Assembly (NCBI RefSeq): GCF_027532945.1
Contig: NZ_JAPZTZ010000008.1
Coordinates: forward strand, 78,217-142,216
Direction of reading: 5' to 3'
Length of the DNA: 64,000 nucleotides
Source: Phreatobacter sp.
GTDB taxonomy: Bacteria > Pseudomonadota > Alphaproteobacteria > Rhizobiales > Phreatobacteraceae
Shown piece by piece: positions 49,890 to 58,973 of the stretch (the stretch's first letter is position 1; every line of letters begins with the position of its first letter). The translations under genes and the position numbers were made by a program. The notes under the pieces were generated by a model. The model saw only the letters and a program-made list of their open reading frames with translations. It was not told the DNA's origin and did not search any database.

Positions 49890-52199
49890 ATGACGCCGAC
49901 GAAATTCGGAATGGGCCAGGCTGTGAGCCGGGTCGAGGACGCGCCGCTGATCAAGGGCGAGGGCCGCTACGTCTCCGACCTCGTGCCGCAAGGCGCCCTC
50001 GTCGGCTATGTCCTGCGCTCGCCCTTCGCCTTCGCCGATTTCGTCATCAAGGACGTCGAGGCCGCCCGCGCCATGAAGGGCGTCAAGGCGATCTTCACCC
50101 ATGCCGACCTCGAGGGCGTCGGGCTCCTGCCCTGCCTGTCGCAGATCCCGGCGGTGAAGCCGATCCCGAACCCGCCATGGGAGGTCCTCTGCTCGAAGAC
50201 CGTGCGCCATGTCGGCGATGGGGTCGCCTTCGTCGTGGCCGACACGCTCGACCGGGCCAAGGACGCCGCCGAGGCCATCGTCATCGAATGGACCTCGCGT
50301 GAGCCGATCATCGACGCCGTCGATGCCCTGAAGCCGGGTGCCGCGCAGGTCTGGCCGGACATCGCCGGCAATCTCTGCGGCGAGGTCCATCTCGGCGATG
50401 CCGACTCCACCGCCAAGGCCTTCGAGAAGGCCCATCGCACCGTGTCGGTGACCATCGTCAACAACCGCCTGATCACCAACTACATGGAGACGCGCGGCTG
50501 CCTCGCCGAATACGACGCGAAGTCCAAGGGCTTCACGCTCACCCTCGGCAGCCAGGGCTCGCACGGCATCCAGGCGACGCTGGCCACCAAAATCTTCAAC
50601 ATCCCGAAGGAGAAGATCCGCGTCGTCACCCCCGATGTCGGCGGCGGCTTCGGCACCAAGACCTTCATGTTCCGCGAATATCCGCTCTGCATGGTGGCGG
50701 CGCGCAAGCTGAAGAAGCCGGTCGCCTGGGTTCAGGAGCGCGGCGACCATTTCGTCAATTGCAGCCAGGGTCGCGACAACGTCTCGACCGCCACCGCCGC
50801 CCTCGACAAGCGCGGCAAGGTGCTGGCCGTGAAGGTGCAGACGGTCGCCGACATGGGCGCCTATCTGTCCCAGTACGCCACCTTCATCCCCTATGTCGGC
50901 GCGCTCATGCTCGCCGGCGTCTATGCCTTCCCGGCCATGGATGTGCGGCTGAAATATGCCTACACCAACACCGTGCCGGTGGACGCCTATCGCGGTGCCG
51001 GCCGCCCGGAAGCGGCCTATCTGATCGAGCGCCTGATGGACCGCATCGCCATCGAGACCGGCTCGACGCCGGCCGAGGTGCGGCGCCGCAACTTCATCCG
51101 GCCCGACCAGTTCCCGTGGAAGACGCCGGTCGGCCGCACCTATGATTCCGGCGAGTTCGACGGCCACATGACCCGCGCCATGGACGTGGCGGGCTGGGAC
51201 ACGTTCAAGGATCGGCTCAAGGTCGCCCGCAAGGCCGGCAAGATTCGCGGCATCGGCATGGCCACCTATATCGAGGCCTGCGGCGGCGGCGCGCCCGAGA
51301 ACGCCTGGATGAGCCTCGAGAAGGACGGCTCGGTGATCATCAAGATCGGCACCCAGTCCAACGGCCAGGGCCACAAGACCGCCTATGCCCAGCTCGCCTC
51401 GCAGCATCTCGACATCCCCGTCGAGCGCATCACTGTGCTGCAGGGCGACACCGACCTCATCCCGTCGGGCACCGGCACCGGCGGCTCGCGCTCGCTGCCC
51501 GTCGGCGGCGCAGCGGTGGACGTGGGCGCGCGGGCGCTTGCTGACGTCATCAAGGAGATGGCGGCGACCGAGATGGAGGTCGGCGTCGCCGATGTCGAGA
51601 TCGTCGGTGGCAATGTCCGCGTCGTCGGCACCGACAAGGCGATCTCCTACGAGAAGATCGCCTCCCTCCCCGGCGCCGAGGAGAAGCTGAAGACCCACGG
51701 CACCTGGCGCCCGCCGGAGCCGACCTTCCCGAATGGCACGCATATCTGCGAGGTCGAGGTCGATCCAGACACCGGCGCCGCCACCATCCTCGGCTACACG
51801 GTCGTCGACGACTTCGGCGTCACGATCAACCCGACGCTGCTCGCCGGCCAGGTCCATGGCGGCATCGTCCAGGGCATCGGCCAGGCGCTGCTGGAGCGCA
51901 CTGTCTATGACAAGGAGAGCGGCCAGCTGCTCACCGCCTCGTTCATGGACTACGCCATGCCGCGGGCCGACCACATCCCGAACTTCCACTTCGAGACGCG
52001 CAACGTGCCCTGCGTGACAAATCTCCTGGGCATCAAGGGCGCCGGCGAGGCTGGCACCATCGGCGCCTGCCCGGCGGTGATGAACGCCCTCGTGGACGCG
52101 CTGTGGCGCGCCTACGGCATCAAGGAGATCGACATGCCCGCCACCCCCGCGGTGGTCTGGGAGGCGATCCAGCAGGCCAAGGCTGCCAAGGCCGCCTGA
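49890..52199 (+). CDS. Xanthine dehydrogenase/aldehyde oxidase-family molybdopterin-binding subunit
   Basis: A 769-residue large (CoxL-type) subunit of a molybdenum hydroxylase. Motifs are GEGRYVSDL near the start, VVTPDVGGGFGTKTFMFREY, VDAYRGAGRPEAAYLIERLM, and near the C-terminus NLLGIKGAGEAGTIGACPAV with the catalytic Glu. The form I CO dehydrogenase loop (AYRCSFR) is absent, so it is not a classical CO oxidiser; aldehyde, purine or aromatic substrates are possible. The usual FAD (CoxM) and 2Fe-2S (CoxS) subunit genes are not adjacent. Two cytochrome c genes follow on the same strand. Confidence 0.9.
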   Translation: MTPTKFGMGQAVSRVEDAPLIKGEGRYVSDLVPQGALVGYVLRSPFAFADFVIKDVEAARAMKGVKAIFTHADLEGVGLLPCLSQIPAVKPIPNPPWEVLCSKTVRHVGDGVAFVVADTLDRAKDAAEAIVIEWTSREPIIDAVDALKPGAAQVWPDIAGNLCGEVHLGDADSTAKAFEKAHRTVSVTIVNNRLITNYMETRGCLAEYDAKSKGFTLTLGSQGSHGIQATLATKIFNIPKEKIRVVTPDVGGGFGTKTFMFREYPLCMVAARKLKKPVAWVQERGDHFVNCSQGRDNVSTATAALDKRGKVLAVKVQTVADMGAYLSQYATFIPYVGALMLAGVYAFPAMDVRLKYAYTNTVPVDAYRGAGRPEAAYLIERLMDRIAIETGSTPAEVRRRNFIRPDQFPWKTPVGRTYDSGEFDGHMTRAMDVAGWDTFKDRLKVARKAGKIRGIGMATYIEACGGGAPENAWMSLEKDGSVIIKIGTQSNGQGHKTAYAQLASQHLDIPVERITVLQGDTDLIPSGTGTGGSRSLPVGGAAVDVGARALADVIKEMAATEMEVGVADVEIVGGNVRVVGTDKAISYEKIASLPGAEEKLKTHGTWRPPEPTFPNGTHICEVEVDPDTGAATILGYTVVDDFGVTINPTLLAGQVHGGIVQGIGQALLERTVYDKESGQLLTASFMDYAMPRADHIPNFHFETRNVPCVTNLLGIKGAGEAGTIGACPAVMNALVDALWRAYGIKEIDMPATPAVVWEAIQQAKAAKAA

Positions 52200-52211
52200 C
52201 GATCCCCGTGA

Positions 52212-52241
52212 GACGGCGGCGGGGATCCCCTCCCCGCCGTC
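52212..52241 (+). terminator. GC-rich hairpin after the molybdopterin subunit gene
   Basis: Outer stem GACGGC / GCCGTC with further internal G-C pairing (GGGGA / TCCCC). No T tract follows. It may stabilise the mRNA end or terminate weakly before the cytochrome genes. The remaining bases to 52426 show nothing recognisable. Confidence 0.35.
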
Positions 52242-52426
52242 CGCTTGCATCCCGGCACATGGCCGATTGCGCAGACGCAAGAACTGCGGCGGAATAACGC
52301 AGCCGTGATCATCGCGGTGCACGGAGGGGATAGGCCAAGCCCGCCTTCCTAGTGTGGAATGGTTCCAGTCGGTGTCGCACGCCGGCGCAACCGCCGCCGA
52401 GAGCGGCCCAAGGGGGACTTCCACCA

Positions 52427-52867
52427 ATGAAGCGTTTCGTCATCGCCGCCGCGACCCTCGCGCTCGGCACCTTCGCCGTCACCGCCCAAGGCGCGGACCC
52501 CATCGCCGCCCGCAAGGAGTCGATGAAGACGGTCGGCCAGCAGACCGGCGCAGGCGCCCGCATGGCCCGCGGTCAGGCGGAGTTCAACCTCGCCCAGGCC
52601 CGCGCCATCTTCGCCAGCTATGAGCAGGCCGCGGCGACCTATGCCACCCTGTTCCCCGACAACAGCCAGACGGGCGGCGACACCGCAGCCCTGCCGGCGA
52701 TCTGGTCGAACCGCGCCGCCTTCACCGCCGCCGTCGCCAAGTGGGGCGCCGATGCCCGCACCGAGGGCGCCAAGGTCACCGACCTCGCGACCTTCCAGGC
52801 CGCCTTCACCGAGGTGACCAAGAACTGTGGCTCCTGCCACGAGGTCTACCGCGCCCGCCGCAACTGA
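52427..52867 (+). CDS. Cytochrome c' / c556-family protein
   Basis: A 146-residue periplasmic monohaem cytochrome. A signal peptide (FVIAAATLALGTFAVTAQGA) is followed by a four-helix bundle sequence, with the haem site CGSCHEVYRARRN at the extreme C-terminus, as in the cytochrome c prime family. The upstream frame to 52352 lacks similarity; the ATG at 52427 has GGGGG upstream. It is 58 bp upstream of a dihaem cytochrome and follows the molybdenum hydroxylase gene. Confidence 0.92.
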   Translation: MKRFVIAAATLALGTFAVTAQGADPIAARKESMKTVGQQTGAGARMARGQAEFNLAQARAIFASYEQAAATYATLFPDNSQTGGDTAALPAIWSNRAAFTAAVAKWGADARTEGAKVTDLATFQAAFTEVTKNCGSCHEVYRARRN

Positions 52868-52925
52868 CGTCTATCGGACGGCGCAGGACCCGGTCCTGCG
52901 CCGCCCCTCACGATCCGGATCAGGC

Positions 52926-53846
52926 ATGCTCAAGCGGCTCCTCGTCGTCGTCCTCGTGCTCGCCGCCCTCGGTGGCGGCGTCTTCTGGTGGCTGACGGCG
53001 CCCTCGCGCCTCGACGCCGTTTCCCTCGCGGGAGCAGCGCCCAGCGCCGAGCGCGGCCGCCAGGTCTTAGCTGCCGCCGGCTGCGCCTCCTGCCACGTCA
53101 CCGAGGGCCAGACCGACCGCAATCGCCTTGGCGGCGGCCATGCGCTGAAATCGCCCTTCGGCACCTTCTACGCCTCCAACATCTCGCCCCATCCGGAACG
53201 CGGAATCGGCCGCTGGTCGGAGGCCGATTTCGCCAATGCCGTGCTGCGCGGCGTCTCGCCTTCGGGCGAGCACTACTATCCGGCCTTCCCCTTCACCTCC
53301 TACCAGCGGATGACGGTCGCCGACGTGCGCGACCTCTTCGCCTACATCAAAACCCTGCCGGCAGACGACACGGCGAACCGCCCGCACGATCTGCCGTTCC
53401 CGTTCACCGTGCGGCGCGGCCTCGGCCTGTGGAAACTCGCCTTCCTCGACGGCCAGCCATTCCGCGCCGATCCCGCGAAGTCGGCGGAGTGGAACCGCGG
53501 CGCCTATCTGGTCGAGGGTCCGGGCCACTGCGCCGAGTGCCATTCGCCGCGTCAGTTCACAGGAGCCATCCCTTCCGACCGCCGCTTCTCCGGCGGACCA
53601 AATCCGGACGGCCGGGGCTGGGTGCCGAACATCACGCCCCACCGCGACGGCCTTGCCTCCTGGTCGAAGGACGAGATCGCCACCTTCCTCGCCGACGGCT
53701 TCACCCCGTCCGGCGACTCGACCGGCGGCGCCATGGCCTCGGTGGTCCGCAACACCGCGCAGCTCTCCGATGCCGACCGCGCCGCCATGGCGACCTACCT
53801 GAAGGACCTGCCCGCCCGCGAGGGTCGCCCGCCGCAGCGGCGCTGA
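52926..53846 (+). CDS. Membrane-anchored dihaem cytochrome c
   Basis: A 306-residue protein with one N-terminal helix (LLVVVLVLAALGGGVFWWLT) and two cytochrome c domains with haem sites CASCHVTEG (about residue 56) and CAECHSPRQF (about residue 201). Candidate axial ligands lie in the methionine-containing segments after each. It resembles the cytochrome subunits that take electrons from periplasmic dehydrogenases. Position suggests it serves the preceding cytochrome c' or the molybdenum hydroxylase, but that enzyme shows no export signal. Confidence 0.9.
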   Translation: MLKRLLVVVLVLAALGGGVFWWLTAPSRLDAVSLAGAAPSAERGRQVLAAAGCASCHVTEGQTDRNRLGGGHALKSPFGTFYASNISPHPERGIGRWSEADFANAVLRGVSPSGEHYYPAFPFTSYQRMTVADVRDLFAYIKTLPADDTANRPHDLPFPFTVRRGLGLWKLAFLDGQPFRADPAKSAEWNRGAYLVEGPGHCAECHSPRQFTGAIPSDRRFSGGPNPDGRGWVPNITPHRDGLASWSKDEIATFLADGFTPSGDSTGGAMASVVRNTAQLSDADRAAMATYLKDLPAREGRPPQRR

Positions 53847-53950
53847 GCCCTCAGGCTCTCACGCAGGCGTGATCCGGCATGGCGATCTTGTGTCCTGAAA
53901 ACGCCCGCACAGGCCCCGGTCACCTCCCAGTAACCACCTGCTTCCAAACA

Positions 53951-53985
53951 GAAAAAGGCCGCGAGCGCATCAGCGGCTCGCGGCC
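53951..53985 (-). terminator. Terminator of the DoxX gene
   Basis: On the minus strand a perfect 10-bp stem GGCCGCGAGC / GCTCGCGGCC with a 9-base loop is followed by TTTTTCTGTTT, 33 bp after the DoxX stop. Confidence 0.85.
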
Positions 53986-54017
53986 ATCGTCGTCACGGAA
54001 CGTGACGGATCAGGGCG

Positions 54018-54419
54018 TCACGGATTGGACGACCGCTGGGCGTCGACGCTCCACGGACCCGGGCCGGAGAAGACCAGGTAAAGGGCGGTGAAGCAGTACA
54101 TGATGGCGAGGCTGCCGCCGTTCTGGATGGGAAAGAAACCGCGCGTGGCGTGGCCGAGGAAATAGGCCGCCGCCATGGTTCCGGCGAGAAGGAAAGCAGC
54201 CGGGCGGGTGAAAAAACCGACCAGAATGGCGATTCCCGTCACGAATTCGATGCAAGCGGCGATCCACGGCAGCGACCCGACGGGCGCGAAATTGACGCTC
54301 ATCGGGAAGCCGAAAAGCTTCACGAAGGCATGCTGCAGCAGCACCAGCGCGAACATGATGCGGACGATCGACAGGACGCGCGGCGCCCAGGCGTTGAGGG
54401 TCGGATTGAGGCTGTCCAT
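54018..54419 (-). CDS. DoxX-family membrane protein
   Basis: A 133-residue protein with four hydrophobic helices (VLSIVRIMFALVLLQHAFVK, IAACIEFVTGIAILVGFFTR, AAFLLAGTMAAAYFLGHATR, SLAIMYCFTALYLVFSGPGP). The R-I-x-x-A-x-x-x-x-Q-H pattern in helix 1 is typical of DoxX/DoxD-like proteins, whose roles range from thiosulfate oxidation to redox homeostasis. The ATG at 54419 is preferred to 54458. Monocistronic, with its own strong terminator. Confidence 0.88.
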   Translation of the reverse strand: MDSLNPTLNAWAPRVLSIVRIMFALVLLQHAFVKLFGFPMSVNFAPVGSLPWIAACIEFVTGIAILVGFFTRPAAFLLAGTMAAAYFLGHATRGFFPIQNGGSLAIMYCFTALYLVFSGPGPWSVDAQRSSNP

Positions 54420-54662
54420 AAGGGATCCCGTTGAGTGACGATGAGGTCGTGGCACCACCTCTTGAAGGGTGGTGAACGGACCTTAACCCCTGCGACATGC
54501 TGTGCAACCGCACCCCCGGTGGTGAAAGCGGCCTTCGCATGACCCCGATTTGGCCGCTCGGGGACGCCACCGCAGGGCTTCACTGCACCGACGGGGCTGC
54601 CTGAATCGGCCACGGCATGGTTCAAAGGAGATCAAAGCTCTCCTCCGGCCTTTCCTCCCGAC

Positions 54663-55622
54663 ATGCCTGTTCTCTCCCGCGCTGCCACGGGAATCCTCTT
54701 CAAGCTGATGTCGACGGTGGCCTTCACCTCCATGTCGACGCTGGTGCGCGTCGCGGGCACGGAGATCCCCGTCGGCGAGGTGGTCTTCTGCCGCTCCTTC
54801 TTCGCCCTCATCCCGCTCTTCATGATGCTGGCCTGGCGGCACGAGGTGATGGACGCCTTCCGCTATGTGAGCTTCCGCTCCCACATGAAGCGCGGCGTTA
54901 TCGGCGCCACCGGCATGTTCTCCGGCTTCGTCGGCCTCACCATGCTTCCGCTCGCCGATTCCACCGCGATCAGCTACGCCGCGCCGCTGATGGTGGTGCC
55001 GCTCGCCTACTTCATCCTCGGCGAACAGGTGCGGATCTATCGCTGGACAGCAGTGGCCGTGGGCTTCGTCGGCGTGGTGGTGATCCTCTGGCCGCATCTG
55101 GACGTGGTGGCGCTCTACGGCCAGGCCGATGCCCACAGCACCGGTGCGCTGTTCTCGCTCGGCGGCGCGGTCTGCGCCGCCTTCGCCACGATCCAGGTGC
55201 GCAAGCTCGTCAACACCGAGACGACGGCGGCCATCGTCTTCACCTTCATGGCGCTGTGCGCCTGCCTGGCGCTCCTCACCTGGCCGCTCGGCTATGTCGT
55301 GCCGGTCTTGGGCCAGTGGGTCGTGCCGAGCCCAATGAAGGCCTTCATCCTCGTCATGGTGGGCGTCACCGGCGGTCTGGGGCAGATCTTCTTGACCCTG
55401 AGCTATCGCTACGCCGACACCTCGCTGATCGCGCCCTTCGACTATTTCTCGATGATCTGGGCGGTCATCATCGGCTACCTCGTCTTCGCTGACGTGCCGA
55501 GCGCCTATGTGATCGCCGGCGGCTTGATCGTCGTCGCCTCCGGCATCTTCGTCATGTGGCGCGAGCACAAGCTGGGCCTCGAACGCGCGCAACAGCGCAA
55601 GGTCACGACACCGCAGGGCTGA
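54663..55622 (+). CDS. EamA/DMT-family transporter
   Basis: A 319-residue protein with about ten helices in two EamA repeats (VRVAGTEIPVGEVVFCRSFF, TMLPLADSTAISYAAPLMVV; second repeat GALFSLGGAVCAAFATIQVR and DTSLIAPFDYFSMIWAVIIG). The third EamA paralogue in the window and closest to the RarD/YojE-like branch by its A-P-L-M-V and A-P-F-x-Y motifs. Substrate unknown. The ATG at 54663 is preceded by weak GA-rich sequence. Confidence 0.88.
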   Translation: MPVLSRAATGILFKLMSTVAFTSMSTLVRVAGTEIPVGEVVFCRSFFALIPLFMMLAWRHEVMDAFRYVSFRSHMKRGVIGATGMFSGFVGLTMLPLADSTAISYAAPLMVVPLAYFILGEQVRIYRWTAVAVGFVGVVVILWPHLDVVALYGQADAHSTGALFSLGGAVCAAFATIQVRKLVNTETTAAIVFTFMALCACLALLTWPLGYVVPVLGQWVVPSPMKAFILVMVGVTGGLGQIFLTLSYRYADTSLIAPFDYFSMIWAVIIGYLVFADVPSAYVIAGGLIVVASGIFVMWREHKLGLERAQQRKVTTPQG

Positions 55623-55631
55623 GATCGGCGG

Positions 55632-55814
55632 TCAGCGCGGCCTGAGCGAGCGCACGACAATGACCACGCCGAAGACGACAAAGGACAGGCCGAAGGCGAC
55701 GAGCCCCGCCGTGAAGCCGAACCAGGCACCGACGAGCCATCCAGCGGCGATGGCGAGGATGAGGATCGCGAGCAGCTTCGGCTGGCTGAACAGCACTTCC
55801 AGAAGGTCCGACAT
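55632..55814 (-). CDS. Small two-helix membrane protein
   Basis: A 60-residue protein consisting almost entirely of two membrane helices (KLLAILILAIAAGWLVGAWF; GLVAFGLSFVVFGVVIVVRS) with a basic C-terminus. Not recognised. It converges with the EamA gene and lies downstream of nothing on its own strand within 90 bp. Confidence 0.55.
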   Translation of the reverse strand: MSDLLEVLFSQPKLLAILILAIAAGWLVGAWFGFTAGLVAFGLSFVVFGVVIVVRSLRPR

Positions 55815-55908
55815 GGTGCGGCTCCCGTGAACGGTGGGCAGAATCCTGCCCGGTGATCATGGGTCGCGATCGGTGAAAATCTGGTTCAATGATACCGCAG
55901 GGCGCTGA

Positions 55909-57450
55909 TTATCCTTCGATGCCCCGCCTCAGGCGCTTTAGGTCGGCGAGGAAGCGCTTGCCGAAGAGCACGGCCAGCGCACCGCCATAGGCGATGCCGC
56001 CGATCGCCATGAGCAGCACCAGTTCCAGCTTGTCGCCGAGGCGGCCGGGAATGAGCATGGCGATGGCCGTGTTCGACGCCACCAGCGCCAGCGCCAGGAC
56101 GGAGAAGGCGACGGCAAGCTGCGGCATCACCACTTTCGCCCGCTCGTCCAGCGCCAGAAGCTCGCGCCGGCGGGCAAAGACAATCAGCATGGCGAGGTTG
56201 ATCCAGGCGCCGGCACTGGTCGCGACCGCAAGGCCGACATGGCCGAGCGGGCCCATCAGCAGCACCTTGAGCAGGACGTTGACGGTGATGGCGACGCCCA
56301 CGGCGATCACCGGCGTCTTGGTGTCGCCGCGCGAATGGAACGTCACCGTCAGCGGCCGGATCAGCACCAGCGCCGCCAGCCCTGACCCATAGGCCGCCAG
56401 CGCCCGCGCCGACTGCATCGCGTCATTGGCGCTGAACTCGCCGCGCATGAACAGGGCCTGCATCAGCGTGTCCGGCACGATGACGAAGGCGGCGACCGCC
56501 GGCAAGGTGAAGACCAGGGTCAGCTCAATGGCGCGCAGCTGGGCGGTGCGGGCGCCGGCCTCGTCGCCGGCCGCGACACGGCGGCTCATCTCGGAAAGCA
56601 GCACCGTTCCCACCGCGATGGCGATGACGCCGAGCGGCAGCTGGTTGAGCCGGTCGGCATAGTAGAGCCAGGAGACGGACCCGGCGACGAGATAGCTCGC
56701 CACCACCGTGTCTGCGAGCACGGCGATCTGCGTGCCGGCCGAGCCGAGGGTCGCCGGCACGAAGGTCTTCCAGAACTGGCGGACCTCCGGCGTCACCTTC
56801 GGCGCCCGCAGTTCCAGCATGACATTGGCCTTCAGCGCATCGGCGGTCACGACGAGGAACTGCAACAGGCCCGCAACGACAATGCCCCAGGCCGCGGCAT
56901 GGGCCGGGGTGCGGAAATTCGCCGCCAGCAGCAGCGCGCCGATAATGCCGACATTGAGCACGACCTGCGTCGCCGCCGCCGCGGCGAAGCGGCCGACGGC
57001 GTTGAGCACGCCGCTCATCAGGATGACCAGCGAGACCAGCGCCAGATAGGGAAAGGTGATGCGGGTGAGCTCCACCGCCGCCGGGAACCGCATGGGATCA
57101 TCGGCGAAGCCCGGCGCCATCAGCCCGACCACCGTCGGCATGAAGATGAAGGCGAGGACGAGCAGCACCAGCTGTGCGAGGATCAGGAACGCGAAGATCC
57201 GGTCGGCGAAGACCAGCGCGGCGTTCTGTCCCCGCTCGGCGGCGACCTTGGCGAAGCCCGGCACGAAGGCGGCGGAGAAGGCGCCCTCGGCGAAGATGGC
57301 GCGAAACTGATTGGGGATGCGGAAGGCGACGAAGAAGGCATCCGCCAGCGGGCCGGCGCCGAGGATCGCGGCGAACATCAGGTCGCGCACGAAGCCGAAC
57401 AGGCGACTGACCAGGGTGATCGCCGAGACCGAGAAGATGTTCCTGATCAC
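55909..57450 (-). CDS. murJ: Lipid II flippase MurJ
   Basis: Essential flippase that moves lipid II across the inner membrane for peptidoglycan synthesis. 513 residues with about 14 helices. The family N-terminus is SVSAITLVSRLFGFVRDLMF, followed by GPLADAFFVAFRIPNQFRAI and FAEGAFSAAFVPGFA; the central motif is YYADRLNQLPLGVIAIAVGT. The GTG at 57450 (MIRNIFSVSA) gives the standard MurJ N-terminus; an upstream ATG at 57528 adds 26 Arg/Pro-rich residues that do not look like MurJ. Confidence 0.94.
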   Translation of the reverse strand: MIRNIFSVSAITLVSRLFGFVRDLMFAAILGAGPLADAFFVAFRIPNQFRAIFAEGAFSAAFVPGFAKVAAERGQNAALVFADRIFAFLILAQLVLLVLAFIFMPTVVGLMAPGFADDPMRFPAAVELTRITFPYLALVSLVILMSGVLNAVGRFAAAAATQVVLNVGIIGALLLAANFRTPAHAAAWGIVVAGLLQFLVVTADALKANVMLELRAPKVTPEVRQFWKTFVPATLGSAGTQIAVLADTVVASYLVAGSVSWLYYADRLNQLPLGVIAIAVGTVLLSEMSRRVAAGDEAGARTAQLRAIELTLVFTLPAVAAFVIVPDTLMQALFMRGEFSANDAMQSARALAAYGSGLAALVLIRPLTVTFHSRGDTKTPVIAVGVAITVNVLLKVLLMGPLGHVGLAVATSAGAWINLAMLIVFARRRELLALDERAKVVMPQLAVAFSVLALALVASNTAIAMLIPGRLGDKLELVLLMAIGGIAYGGALAVLFGKRFLADLKRLRRGIEG

Positions 57451-57586
57451 GGCCGAAAGGTTCCCCGGGCGATCCTTGGGCGGTCGGAGCCGCGACGCGG
57501 CCCGTCCGCGGGCGAGCCGGCGGTGCATAGCCGCGCCATCCGGCGAAAGAAAGGTCTAGCCGAGGGCGAGCGATTCGGCTCGGTCG

Positions 57587-58060
57587 TCAGGCGGCCGGCA
57601 CCAGCGGCGGCCCGCCCGGCGGCGCATGGGGCGGATCTTCGGGGGGCAGCAGGCGGAAAATGCCGTGGTTGAGCGCCACCAGCGCGTCATCGGCATAGGT
57701 GTCGCCGTCGATGAAGGCCATGGATCCCGTGAGCTTGCGCAGCGAGAGGCGGCCGGTGATCCAGGCGCCGGGCCTGCCGCCCGCCACGAACTCGGTGGTC
57801 AGCGAGATGGTGGCGCAGCGCCGCCGCGTCTGCCGGATGACCTCGTAGCCCAGCACCGTGTCCATGAAGGTGGTGAGCGAGCCGCCATGCAGCACGCCGT
57901 TGGGATTGCCGTGGCGGGCCTCGGCGCGGAACCCATACTCGACGGAACCATCCGGCAGAGCCCGCCAGAAATAGGGTCCGGCCAGGCCGATGAAGCCCTC
58001 GATGTCGCGGAAGCGAACGAAGCCGGCGGGCGGTGCAAGCGGATCGGGCGTCATGTCCAT
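57587..58060 (-). CDS. PaaI-type hotdog thioesterase
   Basis: A 157-residue hotdog-fold protein. The motif GNPNGVLHGGSLTTFMDTVL, with Asn, the H-G-G turn and Asp, is the PaaI/YigI signature; TISLTTEFVAGGRPGAWITG is the second strand set. It probably hydrolyses an acyl-CoA of unknown chain. It follows transaldolase on the same strand by 72 bp. Confidence 0.88.
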   Translation of the reverse strand: MDMTPDPLAPPAGFVRFRDIEGFIGLAGPYFWRALPDGSVEYGFRAEARHGNPNGVLHGGSLTTFMDTVLGYEVIRQTRRRCATISLTTEFVAGGRPGAWITGRLSLRKLTGSMAFIDGDTYADDALVALNHGIFRLLPPEDPPHAPPGGPPLVPAA

Positions 58061-58132
58061 GGCGCCAGTCGAACCCGGCGCGCCGCCGCGCTCAACCGCC
58101 GCTTTCGACGGAGGCCCCTGCCCCGCGAGCCG

Positions 58133-58855
58133 TCAGGCCGTCAGCGTCAGGCCGGCGGCCTTGGCGTCGGCGACGAAGCCCTTCACCGTATCGAGCGAGA
58201 TGTCCTCCGGCGCGCGGCCAAGGCCCTCCAGCTTCTTCAGGATGTCGGCGGGGGCGGTGATGATGTGGCAGCCGATGCGATCCGCCTCGATGACGTTCCA
58301 CACCTCACGGGTCGAGGCCCAGATGACCTCGATCGTGTCGGTGCCGCGGGCAAGGCCCACCGCATAGGTCATCACCGGCATATAGTCGTGGCCGGCATCG
58401 CCCAGGCGACCGGCGAAAACCGAGATGATCGAGGGGGCGCCGCCCTTCAGCGCGTCGACGGAGGCCTTGATCTGCCCGGCAGTGTAGAGCGCGGTGAAAT
58501 TAATCTTCACGCCCTCGCGAGAGAGCTTGTGGATCAGGTCGTAGAGCGGCTCGCCCTTCGAGTTCGTCACCGGCAGCTTGACGTAGACGTTCTTGCCCCA
58601 GGTGGCGATGACGCGGGCCTGTTCCTCCATTTCCCTGAGGTCGTCGGAGAAGACCTCGAAGGAAATGTGGTGGTCCGGAACGGCGGCGACGAGGTCGGTC
58701 GCGTAAGCCGCATAGTCCGAGACACCGGCCTTTTTCAGCAGCGAGGGATTGGTCGTGAAGCCCTGGATCCACGGCTTCTTCGCCATCTCGACGATGGAGG
58801 CCTTCTCGGCACCGTCCGTGTAGAGCTTGACCTTGAGGTCGGCGATGGCCGGCAT
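58133..58855 (-). CDS. tal: Transaldolase / transaldolase-like aldolase
   Basis: A 240-residue class I aldolase of the short transaldolase/FSA type. Motifs are GFTTNPSLLKKAG, NVYVKLPVTNSKGE with the Schiff-base lysine, FTALYTAGQIKASVDALKGG and VIWASTREVWNVIEADRIGC. It acts in the pentose phosphate pathway as a transaldolase or as a fructose-6-phosphate aldolase; sequence reading does not separate these. Divergent from the YccF gene. Confidence 0.88.
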   Translation of the reverse strand: MPAIADLKVKLYTDGAEKASIVEMAKKPWIQGFTTNPSLLKKAGVSDYAAYATDLVAAVPDHHISFEVFSDDLREMEEQARVIATWGKNVYVKLPVTNSKGEPLYDLIHKLSREGVKINFTALYTAGQIKASVDALKGGAPSIISVFAGRLGDAGHDYMPVMTYAVGLARGTDTIEVIWASTREVWNVIEADRIGCHIITAPADILKKLEGLGRAPEDISLDTVKGFVADAKAAGLTLTA

Positions 58856-58973
58856 TGTTCTCTCCCGGTGTTTCCCGAAGGGTGTTTAAGGCGGGCAGCA
58901 GCGGGTGTCCAACCGGGGATGCGCGAGGCTCCCGCAATACCTATCTTGAGGTCATGTCGTCCCGGAGGACCCC

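Noticed and set aside
49890..52199. Annotation as form I carbon monoxide dehydrogenase (CoxL)
   Set aside because: The diagnostic AYRCSFR active-site loop is replaced by AYRGAGRP and the CoxM/CoxS genes are not adjacent.
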